Source: Mycobacterium lacus (GTDB lineage: Bacteria; Actinomycetota; Actinomycetes; Mycobacteriales; Mycobacteriaceae). From it: a DNA stretch of 64,000 nt. The DNA lies in NCBI RefSeq assembly GCF_010731535.1, contig NZ_AP022581.1, positions 930,001-994,000 on the forward strand, given 5' to 3'. How positions within the stretch are numbered: position 1 is the stretch's first letter; each line of letters begins with the position of its first letter. A program made the position numbers and the translations under genes. Below, one piece after another: positions 53,690 through 61,678 of this stretch. The notes under the pieces were generated by a model, which worked only from the letters and a program-made list of their open reading frames with translations, was not told the DNA's origin and did no database searches.

Positions 53690-55189
53690 ATGGCGCCGAT
53701 TCCTCGAATCGTGTCGGTATCGACGACGTCGGCGGCCGCGATCGGACTCATCGTTGGGATAAGCCTCGCGCCACCAGCAAACGCGATCCCCTGCCACGAC
53801 GGCGCTCCGACCGGACCCGCCCCGCCGGGCGCGATCGTCACCAACCCCGGGGCCACGACGCTCGGCCCGATGCCCAACGGACGCATCCCGCTACCGACTA
53901 CGCGCAGGCCGCGCGGTGCGAACGAAGGCGCGCCGCTGCCCAAGCTGGGGCCGTTGATTTCTGGTTTGCTCAGGCCGGGTACTCGCTATTCCGCGCCCAT
54001 ACAACCCCAGGCGGGGGTGTTGCCCCCGGGGCCTAACCCTCCCGCCCCGGGCAATCAAGCGCCCCCGAACGCTGCTCAGCTGGCTCCCGATGCCGGTCCG
54101 GCGCCGGCTCCAGCCCCCGCTCCGGCGGCGGCGCCGGATCCTCCGCCGGCGATCGGCGGGTCTCCGACATCGCTCGTCGACTGGGTGACCGGACCGGATG
54201 GCCCGAACAAAACCCTTGAACGTTTCGGCATCTCCGGGACCGACCTCGGGATCATGTGGGACAACGGCGATCCCGTCAACAAGCAGGTGCTCATGGCCTT
54301 CGGCGACACATTCGGCTATTGCGGCGTCGAGGGCCATCAATGGCGGTACAACACGCTGTTCCGCAGCCAAGACCGCGATCTGGAACACGGAATCCACATC
54401 ACGCCGGGCGACCCCGCCAACCGTTACTCCGGCTCACCGGTGCGCCATCCGAACTTTTCCAAACAAATCATCAACAGCATCAAGTGGGCGCCAAACGAGA
54501 CCGGAATCATTCCGACGGCCGGCATTTCCGTCGGGAGAACCCAATACGTCAACTTCATGTCCATCAGGGACTGGGGCCGAGACGGCGAATGGAGGACGAA
54601 CTACTCGGGCATCGCGGTGTCCAACGACAATGGCCAGAACTGGGGCGTCTACCCCGGCACGATCCGCGCTTCCGGGCCGGACAGCGGGCGAGCCAGGTAC
54701 GTACCCGGAAATGAGAATTTCCAGATGGGCGCGTTCCTCAAGTCGAGCGACGGTTATCTCTACTCGTTCGGTACCCCGTCCGGACGGGGCGGTTCGGCGT
54801 ACCTGACGCGAGTTCCCCAGCGCTTCGTGCCCGACCTCACCAAGTACCAATACTGGAACGGCGACTCGAACTCCTGGGTCCCCAACAAGCCGGACGCGGC
54901 CACCCCGGTGATCCCGGGCCCGGTGGCCGAGATGTCAGCCCAGTACAACACCTATCTGAAGCAATACCTGGTGATGTACACCAACGGGGCGAACGACGTG
55001 GTGGCAAGGACCGCGCCCGCTCCGCAGGGACCGTGGAGCCCAGAGCAACTGCTCGTGTCATCCTTCCAGATGCCCGGTGGTGTCTACGCGCCGATGATGC
55101 ATCCGTGGTCGACGGGCAAAGACGTGTATTTCAATCTGTCGCTGTGGTCGGCATACGACGTGATGTTGATGCATACCGTGCTGCCGTAG
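53690..55189 (+). CDS. Secreted DUF4185 protein, GH183 endo-D-arabinanase-like
   Basis: 499 aa from ATG 53690. Signal peptide to about 33 (IGLIVGISLAPPANA). A Pro/Ala-rich linker (~35-165, including PAPAPAPAPAAAPDPPP) leads to the DUF4185 domain (~170-499): GTDLGIMWDNGDPVNKQVLM, AFGDTFGY, GIAVSNDNGQNWGVYPGTIR, QYNTYLKQYLVMYTNG, WSAYDVMLMHTVLP, a five-bladed propeller pattern. DUF4185 enzymes of mycobacteria were shown to be endo-D-arabinofuranases (GH183), cutting arabinogalactan or lipoarabinomannan. So it likely remodels its own cell wall. A bidirectional terminator follows. Confidence 0.85.
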   Translation: MAPIPRIVSVSTTSAAAIGLIVGISLAPPANAIPCHDGAPTGPAPPGAIVTNPGATTLGPMPNGRIPLPTTRRPRGANEGAPLPKLGPLISGLLRPGTRYSAPIQPQAGVLPPGPNPPAPGNQAPPNAAQLAPDAGPAPAPAPAPAAAPDPPPAIGGSPTSLVDWVTGPDGPNKTLERFGISGTDLGIMWDNGDPVNKQVLMAFGDTFGYCGVEGHQWRYNTLFRSQDRDLEHGIHITPGDPANRYSGSPVRHPNFSKQIINSIKWAPNETGIIPTAGISVGRTQYVNFMSIRDWGRDGEWRTNYSGIAVSNDNGQNWGVYPGTIRASGPDSGRARYVPGNENFQMGAFLKSSDGYLYSFGTPSGRGGSAYLTRVPQRFVPDLTKYQYWNGDSNSWVPNKPDAATPVIPGPVAEMSAQYNTYLKQYLVMYTNGANDVVARTAPAPQGPWSPEQLLVSSFQMPGGVYAPMMHPWSTGKDVYFNLSLWSAYDVMLMHTVLP

Positions 55190-55193
55190 GCGA

Positions 55194-55222
55194 ATGCGGG
55201 GACCCGTGTGGGGTCCCCGCAT
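55194..55222. terminator. Bidirectional hairpin terminator
   Basis: ATGCGGGGACCC-GTGTG-GGGTCCCCGCAT: a perfect 12-bp stem 5 bases after the DUF4185 stop and 16 bases from the stop of the convergent DUF732 gene. Symmetric placement indicates it ends both transcripts. Confidence 0.85.
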
Positions 55223-55237
55223 CGTGGTGGTCGTTCT

Positions 55238-55573
55238 CTAGGTCGATGTGACGTACTGCGGGCAGTAGGCCGACGCGGCGTCGACGGCGAATATCTTGGC
55301 CCCCTTGGCGTTCAGACCGGTCGACTCGGCTACCGCGTTGATGACCTCCTGGGGCGAGTGCCCCTCGTCGAGGGCGGCGCAGACGGCGTGCGCATCGCTG
55401 ATGGCACGCGCCGCGCTCGGCGGCGTGATCCCGTCCGCCCGCAGCTGAGCGAGGAATGCGGTGTCGGTCGAGGTCGCGCCCGCGGCGCCGGCGAAGCCGA
55501 GCGCGGCCAGGCCGAGGGCGGTGGCGGTCAGGGTGGTGCCGGCCAGGGAGGCGGTGAGACGGTGAGTGAACAT
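55238..55573 (-). CDS. Secreted DUF732 protein, second copy
   Basis: 111 aa from ATG 55573. Signal peptide through [11 protein letters not shown] (about residue 32). DUF732 domain: [61 protein letters not shown]. The last block is very like that of the 15964-16296 paralogue (YCPQYASQLA). Exported, function unknown; two Cys probably disulphide bonded. Confidence 0.9.
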   Translation of the reverse strand: MFTHRLTASLAGTTLTATALGLAALGFAGAAGATSTDTAFLAQLRADGITPPSAARAISDAHAVCAALDEGHSPQEVINAVAESTGLNAKGAKIFAVDAASAYCPQYVTST

Positions 55574-55701
55574 TGGTTGTCTCCATGTGCGGGTGTTGGT
55601 GGTGGACGCTGTTTGCGCCGACCAAAGAATCAGCCGTGCGCCTTGACGGGTTCTCAACAAATCCTTGGCGAAATCGAGATGACTGGCCGCTCGCCCCGCC
55701 G

Positions 55702-57138
55702 CTAGTTGTCGCCGCCGTGTTGCGTGGCCGTGATTGTCGAGACCGCCGCCTGCGCGGCTGCCACCTGGCCGAACGCGGACGCCGGCGGCGCCAGAGTCCC
55801 GGGCCGCTCGACGACCTCGGTCGCCCGTGCGGCGGCGCCGACGACCATGGCCCGGTCGGATTCGTCGGTGAGCTCGCGCTGTGCCACCCGCACCACGAGG
55901 GCGATTTGGGTCTGCACCGCGACGCGGCGCGCCGGGTCGACGCAGTTTTGGGCAACCGCGCTCAGCAGTTGCAGCAGCGCGGCCAGCACCAGCGGCTCAC
56001 GCGACCCGTAGCGGCGAATCTGTGCGCATCCGACGTGCAGGTAGGTGGCAAAACCGGGGTAGGGAAGCCAGACGAGAAGCTCGCCGGCGCTGTCGCGGCG
56101 CACGTCGTCGGGCAGCGCGCGCGACGCCAGCACCGATTCCACGGCCGAAAGATGGTGCACGACTTGGATGGCCGTGTACGGATCGTTGATGGCGGGCGAT
56201 AGGGCCCGCAGCGCGATGTCGACCAGCTGCCGCAATCCGAACCGGACGTCCTGCTGCAGCGTGCGCTCGAACCCGACGTGCGCATGCCGCAGGCAGCGTC
56301 GCGCGAAGTCGTGCTCCGGCGCCGCCGGTGTCGTGCCCCGCCGCCAGCACCAGCCGAGTAAGCACCCGGCGGTGACGTAGTCGCCGACGAAGGTGGCCAG
56401 CTGCACCGTGTGCCCGCTGGCCGCCGCCAACTCGGCGATGTCGTCGACGTCGACGGTTTGTAGATAGCCCGATTGCGGCGCCAACAACGGCTTCGCTTCG
56501 GCCGGAGGTGTGGGCGGCTTTTGCTGTTGTCGGTCCGGCGTATCCGGTTCCGGATACAGCTCGTCGATCAGCCCCAGCGTGCGCCGCCGCACCTTTTCCA
56601 TGATCGTGTCGATCTGGATCGAGTGCATGAGGTGGTGCAGGAAATAGATCAGCGCGCCGATGCTGACGAACGCCAGCGCGAGCGAGCCGCTGACCGCGAC
56701 CTTGGGAACGAACGCGCGTCCGTCGACATGCTCACCGACGGTGTGCAGGCCACCGGTGCTGTAGGCGAAGGTGCAGGCGAAGATCGCCAGCACCACCTGG
56801 TTGGGCACATCGCGCAGGAAGGTTCGCAGCAATCGCACCGAGAATTGGCTCGAGGCGATCTGTAGGGACAGGACCGTGAGCGAGAAGACGATGCCGATCG
56901 TGGTAATCATCGTGGCGGACACGACGATCAACACCCCGCGGGCGTCGCCCGCGGTGCCCTGAAACATCACCTTGTCGATCAGCGAGCCGCGCCTTACCGG
57001 GACTATCGACAGGATGGCGCCGGCGCCGAGCCCAAGCGCAACGCCGAGCGTCGGCAGCACCCATACCGCGCCCTGCAGGTAATCCCGCACGACGCGACGG
57101 CGCCTGAGCAGGTTGCTTGCGGTCACGGGATTAAGCAT
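55702..57138 (-). CDS. DUF2254 integral membrane protein
   Basis: 478 aa from ATG 57138. Four membrane segments at about 25-45 ([20 protein letters not shown]), 65-90, 110-130 and 150-170, then a ~300-residue cytosolic domain with [20 protein letters not shown] and [19 protein letters not shown], the DUF2254 signature. Function unknown; the family is widespread in actinobacteria and proteobacteria. Convergent with nothing on its 3' side except the 130-bp gap to DUF732. Confidence 0.88.
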   Translation of the reverse strand: MLNPVTASNLLRRRRVVRDYLQGAVWVLPTLGVALGLGAGAILSIVPVRRGSLIDKVMFQGTAGDARGVLIVVSATMITTIGIVFSLTVLSLQIASSQFSVRLLRTFLRDVPNQVVLAIFACTFAYSTGGLHTVGEHVDGRAFVPKVAVSGSLALAFVSIGALIYFLHHLMHSIQIDTIMEKVRRRTLGLIDELYPEPDTPDRQQQKPPTPPAEAKPLLAPQSGYLQTVDVDDIAELAAASGHTVQLATFVGDYVTAGCLLGWCWRRGTTPAAPEHDFARRCLRHAHVGFERTLQQDVRFGLRQLVDIALRALSPAINDPYTAIQVVHHLSAVESVLASRALPDDVRRDSAGELLVWLPYPGFATYLHVGCAQIRRYGSREPLVLAALLQLLSAVAQNCVDPARRVAVQTQIALVVRVAQRELTDESDRAMVVGAAARATEVVERPGTLAPPASAFGQVAAAQAAVSTITATQHGGDN

Positions 57139-57179
57139 GCACCGTTACTGAGCGCTAGGCGGAACGTTTTGCCTCGGCA

Positions 57180-57989
57180 ATGCGGATCGAAGGGACGCGC
57201 ATGCTTGAAATGATCGACAAGGGGTCTGCCACCGAATCCCATCCCGTGCCGCTTCTGTTTGTCCACGGCGCCTGGCATGCAGCGTGGTGCTGGGACGAGC
57301 ACTTTCTGGCGTTCTTCGCCGATCGCGGTTACGCCTGTTGCGCCCCGAGCCTGCGCGGACACGGTGCAAGCCCCGGCAAGGAGCGGCTGCGCTGGACCGG
57401 AATTGAGGACTACGTGGGCGATGTCGCCGCGACGGCCGCGCAACTACCGACCAAGCCGGTTCTGATCGGGCATTCGATGGGCGGCTTCGTCATTCAGAAA
57501 TACCTGGAACACCACACCGCCGCCGGGGCCATTCTCGTCGCAACCATCCCGCCCACCGGCGTGCTGCGGGTGACCCTGTACATCGCGCGCCGCTATCCGG
57601 CGCCATTCCTCAAAGTCCACGCCTCATTGAGGCTGGCGCCCCTGGTGGGGACCCCGGAGTTGGTGCGAGACCTATTGTTCTGCGCGTCCACACCGGATTC
57701 GAACGTCGAAACCTGTCGACGGCGAGTCCAAGACGAGTCCTACCGGGCCTTCCTTGACATGCTCGCCCTCGATCTGGTCAAGACCAAACACGTCAACCGT
57801 GTCCCGATGCTGGTGTTGGGAGCCGAGCATGACGCCATCGTCTCCGAGCGCCAAATTCGCCGCACCGCAGCGGTTTACGGCGCCGACGCGCAGATCTTCC
57901 CCGACATGGGCCACGACATGATGCTGGAGCCGGGATGGCGGGCGGTGGCCGAGAGAATCGACGGTTGGCTCGCGGGCCAGGGGTTCTAA
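57180..57989 (+). CDS. Alpha/beta-hydrolase
   Basis: 269 aa from ATG 57180 (ATG 57201 possible). LLFVHGAWHAAWCWDE supplies the oxyanion-hole HGAW, LIGHSMGGFV the nucleophile elbow (Ser about 101), LVLGAEHDAIVS the acid Asp and FPDMGHDMMLEP the His, all in canonical order. Cap region ~125-200. An esterase or lipase-type enzyme of unknown substrate, cytosolic. Divergent from the DUF2254 gene by 41 bp; stop overlaps the convergent hydrolase. Confidence 0.88.
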   Translation: MRIEGTRMLEMIDKGSATESHPVPLLFVHGAWHAAWCWDEHFLAFFADRGYACCAPSLRGHGASPGKERLRWTGIEDYVGDVAATAAQLPTKPVLIGHSMGGFVIQKYLEHHTAAGAILVATIPPTGVLRVTLYIARRYPAPFLKVHASLRLAPLVGTPELVRDLLFCASTPDSNVETCRRRVQDESYRAFLDMLALDLVKTKHVNRVPMLVLGAEHDAIVSERQIRRTAAVYGADAQIFPDMGHDMMLEPGWRAVAERIDGWLAGQGF

Positions 57990-58801
57990 GGGTGGCTTGT
58001 CACCGAGTCTGCAACAGGATGCGCGCCACGTCGTCGGGCCGTTCGAGCGCGGAGAAGTGGCCGGTGTCCGGCAACGTGATCCCGCTCTCGTGGGTGAGAC
58101 CAGTCTCGCTCGCTGTACACCAACGTGACCGGCGCGCTGACATCGAGATAGCGGTCTCGCGCCCGCTGAAATCCCTTGAGGCTGCGATAGATCGCTCTGG
58201 CCACCATCGGGTACCCCTTGCGGTCACCGCTTTTCCGGAGTTCGACAAGGAGGTCTTCGGGCAGTTGGCTCTTGTCGACGAAACCGCCGCGCATCACGCC
58301 ACGCAGGATCGGCCGGTTTTCCATGGCGGCGAAGACCGGTCCGAGCCCGGGCGTCCGCACCAGGCTGATGATCAAGCGGGCGAACGGGTTTCCCCGCTCG
58401 AGTCCGCCCGGATAATCGTAGCTGTTGAGAGCAACTACACGCCTCAGCCGATCCTTGAGGTCGATCGAGGCACCCAAAGACAATGCGGCGCCCGGCGATT
58501 CACCAGCAAGTGTAACGTCGTGCAGGTCCAATCCGGTGACGAATTCGATGGCTGCGGCGCGCAGCTGCGGCTCGTCGTAGCGCGCACCCGGCACAATGTC
58601 GAACCATCCCATGCCGGGCAGGTCGAGCGCGTAGACGGTGGAGGCATCCCACAGCAGCGGGATGACGCGCTGGAAGTAGTCGAGTTGGGTGCGCACGGTG
58701 TGCATCAGTACCAGCGCCGCGCCGGTGCCCGCGGTGTAGTACCGCAGGTGCGACCCATCCGCCCGGGTGAAGAATTCGGCCTTTCGTGGCCGTTGCTCCA
58801 C
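57986..58801 (-). CDS. Alpha/beta-hydrolase with disrupted C-terminus
   Basis: 271 aa from GTG 58801 (EQRPRKAEFFTRADGSHLRY). Oxyanion loop MHTVRTQLDYF is unusual (no HG); nucleophile elbow LAGESPGAALS; acid near VYSERDW. After WSHPRERDH the frame loses similarity, while SGITLPDTGHFSALERPDDV with the expected catalytic His continues one frame over, ending at about 58000. So a few codons are deleted with a frame change at about 58085, and the encoded protein lacks its His. It follows the MFS gene by 13 bp, probably one operon. Likely a degraded copy, or a sequencing error. Confidence 0.7.
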   Translation of the reverse strand: MEQRPRKAEFFTRADGSHLRYYTAGTGAALVLMHTVRTQLDYFQRVIPLLWDASTVYALDLPGMGWFDIVPGARYDEPQLRAAAIEFVTGLDLHDVTLAGESPGAALSLGASIDLKDRLRRVVALNSYDYPGGLERGNPFARLIISLVRTPGLGPVFAAMENRPILRGVMRGGFVDKSQLPEDLLVELRKSGDRKGYPMVARAIYRSLKGFQRARDRYLDVSAPVTLVYSERDWSHPRERDHVAGHRPLLRARTARRRGAHPVADSVTSHP

Positions 58802-58814
58802 GATTGTGTGTAGT

Positions 58815-60383
58815 TCATGCGCGGACCTCCTCTGGTGCGCCGATGTCGATTTCGCTTGCGGCGGGTGCTGTTTGGCGCGCCCGCGCGGGGAGCAGCACGG
58901 CGACGACGGCGGCCGCGCCCAGCGCGAGACCGGCGCAGACCAGCGATCCGACCTGTAGGCCGTCGAGGAATGCGCTGTTGACGGCGTTGCGAACGTCGGC
59001 GGCCACACCCGTCGGCAGCTGCCTGATGACCTGTTCTGCCGCGGCCATCGAATCCCGCATGGTGGATCGCAATTGGGCGGGCAACGCTGCGATCACCGAG
59101 TTCGAGGCGAGTCGCACCGTATACACGGATGCGAAGACGCTGCCCACGATCGCGACGCCGAGAGTGCCGCCCAGCTCGCGGGTGGTGTCGTTGACGGCGG
59201 AGCCGACACCGGCCTTGTCGGCGCTCAGTGAGCCCATGATCGCATCGGTGGCCGGTGAAAACGTGAACCCCAGGCCGCCGCCCAGGAGCACCATCTGCAG
59301 CGCGATCTGCAGGTACGTGGTGGCCGCATCGACGGTGGACGCCCAGCCCAAGCCCGCAGCGAAGGTCGCCAGGCCGGCGGCGACCACCGCCGTGCTGCCG
59401 ATCCTCTCGACAATCCGAGGTCCCACGACGCTGCCCACAGCGATTGACGCGGCGACCGGAAGGAGCCGCACACCGGTCTCGAACGCGCTGTAGGCCTTGA
59501 TGAATTGGAAGTATTGGGTGATGACGAAGATGAAGCCGAAGAGCGTCAAAAAGCCCGCGGTGACGGCCAAGCTGCCGCCGGAGAACCGGCGGTTGGCGAA
59601 CACCGACACGTCGAGCATCGGGTGGGTGGTGCGCCGTTCCCAGAGCGCGAATGCGGTGAGCACGACGGCGCCGACGGCGAAGCCCGTCGCGGTCGGGATG
59701 CTGGCCCATCCCCAGTTCGGGGCCTCGATGACCGTGTAGACCACCGCGGTCACCCCGACCGCGGACAGGATCAGCCCGGGCACGTCAACGGGCGGGGCGG
59801 CGGGGTCGCGCGACGTCGGGACGAACAGGATGCCTCCGACAATCGCCACCGCGGCAATAGGGACGTTTACCAGGAAGATCGAGCCCCATGTGTAGTGTTC
59901 GAGCAGCCAGCCACCGGTCATCGGCCCGGCGGCCACGCCGACTCCGACCATGGCGGCCCACACCCCGATCGCCTTCGCCCGCTTGACCGGGTCGATAAAG
60001 ATGTTGGTGATCAGGCCCAGCGTAGTCGGGAAGATCACGGCGGCGCCGACACCCATCGCCGCGCGCCCGGCGATCAGTGTGTCTGCCGAGTTCACCTGTG
60101 CCGCAACGGCAGACGTGATCGCAAACAGGGCGAGTCCGCCACTGAGCCAGCCGCGGCGTCCGTATCGGTCGCTCAGACTGCCGGCCGACAGCAGCAGGCC
60201 GGACATGACGAGGGTGTATGCGTCGACGATCCACTGCAGCTGGGCGGTGTCGGCGTTGAGTTCCCGGGACAACGTGGGCAGCGCGACGTTGACGATGGTG
60301 GCGTCGACGCTGATGACAAACACGCTGAGGCAGATGACCAGGAGCGCGGCGAGCGGGTGGTTCTTGAAGACTGGTGTACGCAT
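58815..60383 (-). CDS. DHA2-type MFS drug exporter
   Basis: 522 aa from ATG 60383. Fourteen membrane helices; motif A GSLSDRYGRRGWL between helices 2 and 3, motif D1 VNVALPTLSRELN, motif C GVGVAAGPMTGGWLLEHYTW in helix 5. EmrB/QacA family, exporting drugs or lipids against protons. The divergent HxlR-type regulator across a 78-bp promoter makes it a classic repressor-pump pair. Downstream hydrolase may be co-transcribed. Confidence 0.93.
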   Translation of the reverse strand: MRTPVFKNHPLAALLVICLSVFVISVDATIVNVALPTLSRELNADTAQLQWIVDAYTLVMSGLLLSAGSLSDRYGRRGWLSGGLALFAITSAVAAQVNSADTLIAGRAAMGVGAAVIFPTTLGLITNIFIDPVKRAKAIGVWAAMVGVGVAAGPMTGGWLLEHYTWGSIFLVNVPIAAVAIVGGILFVPTSRDPAAPPVDVPGLILSAVGVTAVVYTVIEAPNWGWASIPTATGFAVGAVVLTAFALWERRTTHPMLDVSVFANRRFSGGSLAVTAGFLTLFGFIFVITQYFQFIKAYSAFETGVRLLPVAASIAVGSVVGPRIVERIGSTAVVAAGLATFAAGLGWASTVDAATTYLQIALQMVLLGGGLGFTFSPATDAIMGSLSADKAGVGSAVNDTTRELGGTLGVAIVGSVFASVYTVRLASNSVIAALPAQLRSTMRDSMAAAEQVIRQLPTGVAADVRNAVNSAFLDGLQVGSLVCAGLALGAAAVVAVLLPARARQTAPAASEIDIGAPEEVRA

Positions 60384-60461
60384 GGACAGAAACCTAAACC
60401 ATATAGACAAATAAATCAAGTAAATATTCCTGAACCTTGTTCACCTGGTATAGTTTCTGGT
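60384..60461. promoter_or_regulatory. Divergent promoter between exporter and HxlR regulator
   Basis: The 78-bp gap is AT-rich. TATAGT at 60449-60454 stands 7 bp before the GTG at 60462 with no Shine-Dalgarno between, the layout of a leaderless mycobacterial transcript. Sequences CTATATGGTTTAGG (minus) and TTGATTTATTTG could serve the pump promoter. The regulator should bind here. Confidence 0.6.
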
Positions 60462-61136
60462 GTGGCGGCTCGGAGGAACTACCAACAGAACTGCCCGATC
60501 GCACGTGGGCTCGACGTTCTCGGGGAGCGGTGGACGTTGCTGATCCTGCGCGAGTTGATCGGCGGTGCGCGCCGTTACGCCGACCTGCGCGCGGCGCTGC
60601 CCGGGATCGCCACCAACCTGCTGGCCGACCGGTTACGCGAGCTGGAAGACGCCGGGCTCGTCGACCGGACCGAACTGCCGCCGCCGATCGCACGTACCGT
60701 GTACACCCTCAGTGCGACGGGCTGGCGCAAGGTTCCGCCCGTCGTCCAGGCGATCGCAACGTTCGGGCTGGACCTGGTTGACCCGGACGAGACCGCGATT
60801 ACGCCGCTGAACGGCTTCCTCGCCGGCGTCCTGCTGGCGTTTGATTGCAGCACGCGGCTCAGCGCGTCATACCGCGTCAACGTCGACGACCGCCGCTTCG
60901 AATTCGCGGTTCACGATGGCGGCCTGACCGCCGCGCAGGGCTCGCCCGACGTGACGGTGACCGCGACCGCCGCCGATCTGATCGCCGCCCGGCTTGCCCC
61001 GGCCGCCGCCGAGCGCAAGGCCGCACTGCGGCGGGTGAGGTTCGACGGCGATGCGGTTGCGGTCAAGGAGATGCGTGTGGCGTTTCGGCTTTCGGCCGAC
61101 CCCGGGCTGGACGCTTGGGCCGTTCGCTCGAACTAG
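60462..61136 (+). CDS. HxlR-family regulator with C-terminal SCP2-like domain
   Basis: 224 aa from GTG 60462. HxlR winged helix (1-~105): NCPIARGLDVLGERWTLLIL then RELIGGARRYADLRAALPGI, LLADRLRELEDAGLV, RTVYTLSATGWR. The C-terminal half (about 115-224) has strands and VTVTATAADLIAARL, an SCP2-like sterol-carrier fold seen in actinobacterial HxlR regulators. It probably senses a lipid-like ligand and represses the divergent exporter. The upstream open frame against the pump gene is not coding. Confidence 0.9.
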   Translation: MAARRNYQQNCPIARGLDVLGERWTLLILRELIGGARRYADLRAALPGIATNLLADRLRELEDAGLVDRTELPPPIARTVYTLSATGWRKVPPVVQAIATFGLDLVDPDETAITPLNGFLAGVLLAFDCSTRLSASYRVNVDDRRFEFAVHDGGLTAAQGSPDVTVTATAADLIAARLAPAAAERKAALRRVRFDGDAVAVKEMRVAFRLSADPGLDAWAVRSN

Positions 61137-61139
61137 CGA

Positions 61140-61475
61140 AGACTCGGCCGGTGATCGCGATCCGATGCGGCTGCCGCTCGGCGCGCTGGCGGCGGGCCAG
61201 CAGCCAGTCCGGGAAATGGCCGTCCTGCTGCAGCCTGGAATCGCCACGTCGATGGTGCCAGCGTGGGTGTCGGAATCCCGGTGCCGATACCCGTTGCGGC
61301 GATTCGTGCGTCTCTCGCTGGCTTCGACGTAGCCGGCCCCGCGCGGCCCGTCGGCCTGGGCGCTCATCAACGCCCGATAAACGTCGATTACAGACCGCGT
61401 AGCAAATCGACATTCGCGGTGGCGAGTTGTTCCCCCAGCAGCTTCTCAACCTCGATAGGGGTGGTGACTGGTCAT
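61140..61475 (-). pseudogene. IS256-family (IS1081-like) transposase remnant
   Basis: From ATG 61475 (MTSHHPYRG) the N-terminus of an IS1081-type transposase can be pieced from three frames: EKLLGEQLATANVDLLRG, VIDVYRALMSAQADGPRGAG, NRRNGYRHRDSDTHAGTIDV, then DGHFPDWLLARRQRAER. Frame changes and a premature stop show long decay, and everything after ~110 codons is missing. The remaining 61476-61678 holds the start region of the PE gene and no other gene. Confidence 0.7.
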
Positions 61476-61678
61476 CGCGCTGTTCTCCTTTCGATTGGTT
61501 TGGTGACGATTCGAAGGATCGCCCGATGACCACCCTCTATCGGGCTACGACACACCCACTATGCGGTGGTTGACCGTACACCACTTCGCTGGACGTAATT
61601 GCCGATCGCGGGGTAGTACGTATGACTTAACCATGTGATCGTTATGAGTTCGTTATATGGCTAGGAATGGGGTTGGGT

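Noticed and set aside
59505..60461. Very long N-terminal extension of the HxlR regulator
   Set aside because: Antisense shadow of the MFS exporter; HxlR homologues begin near 60462.
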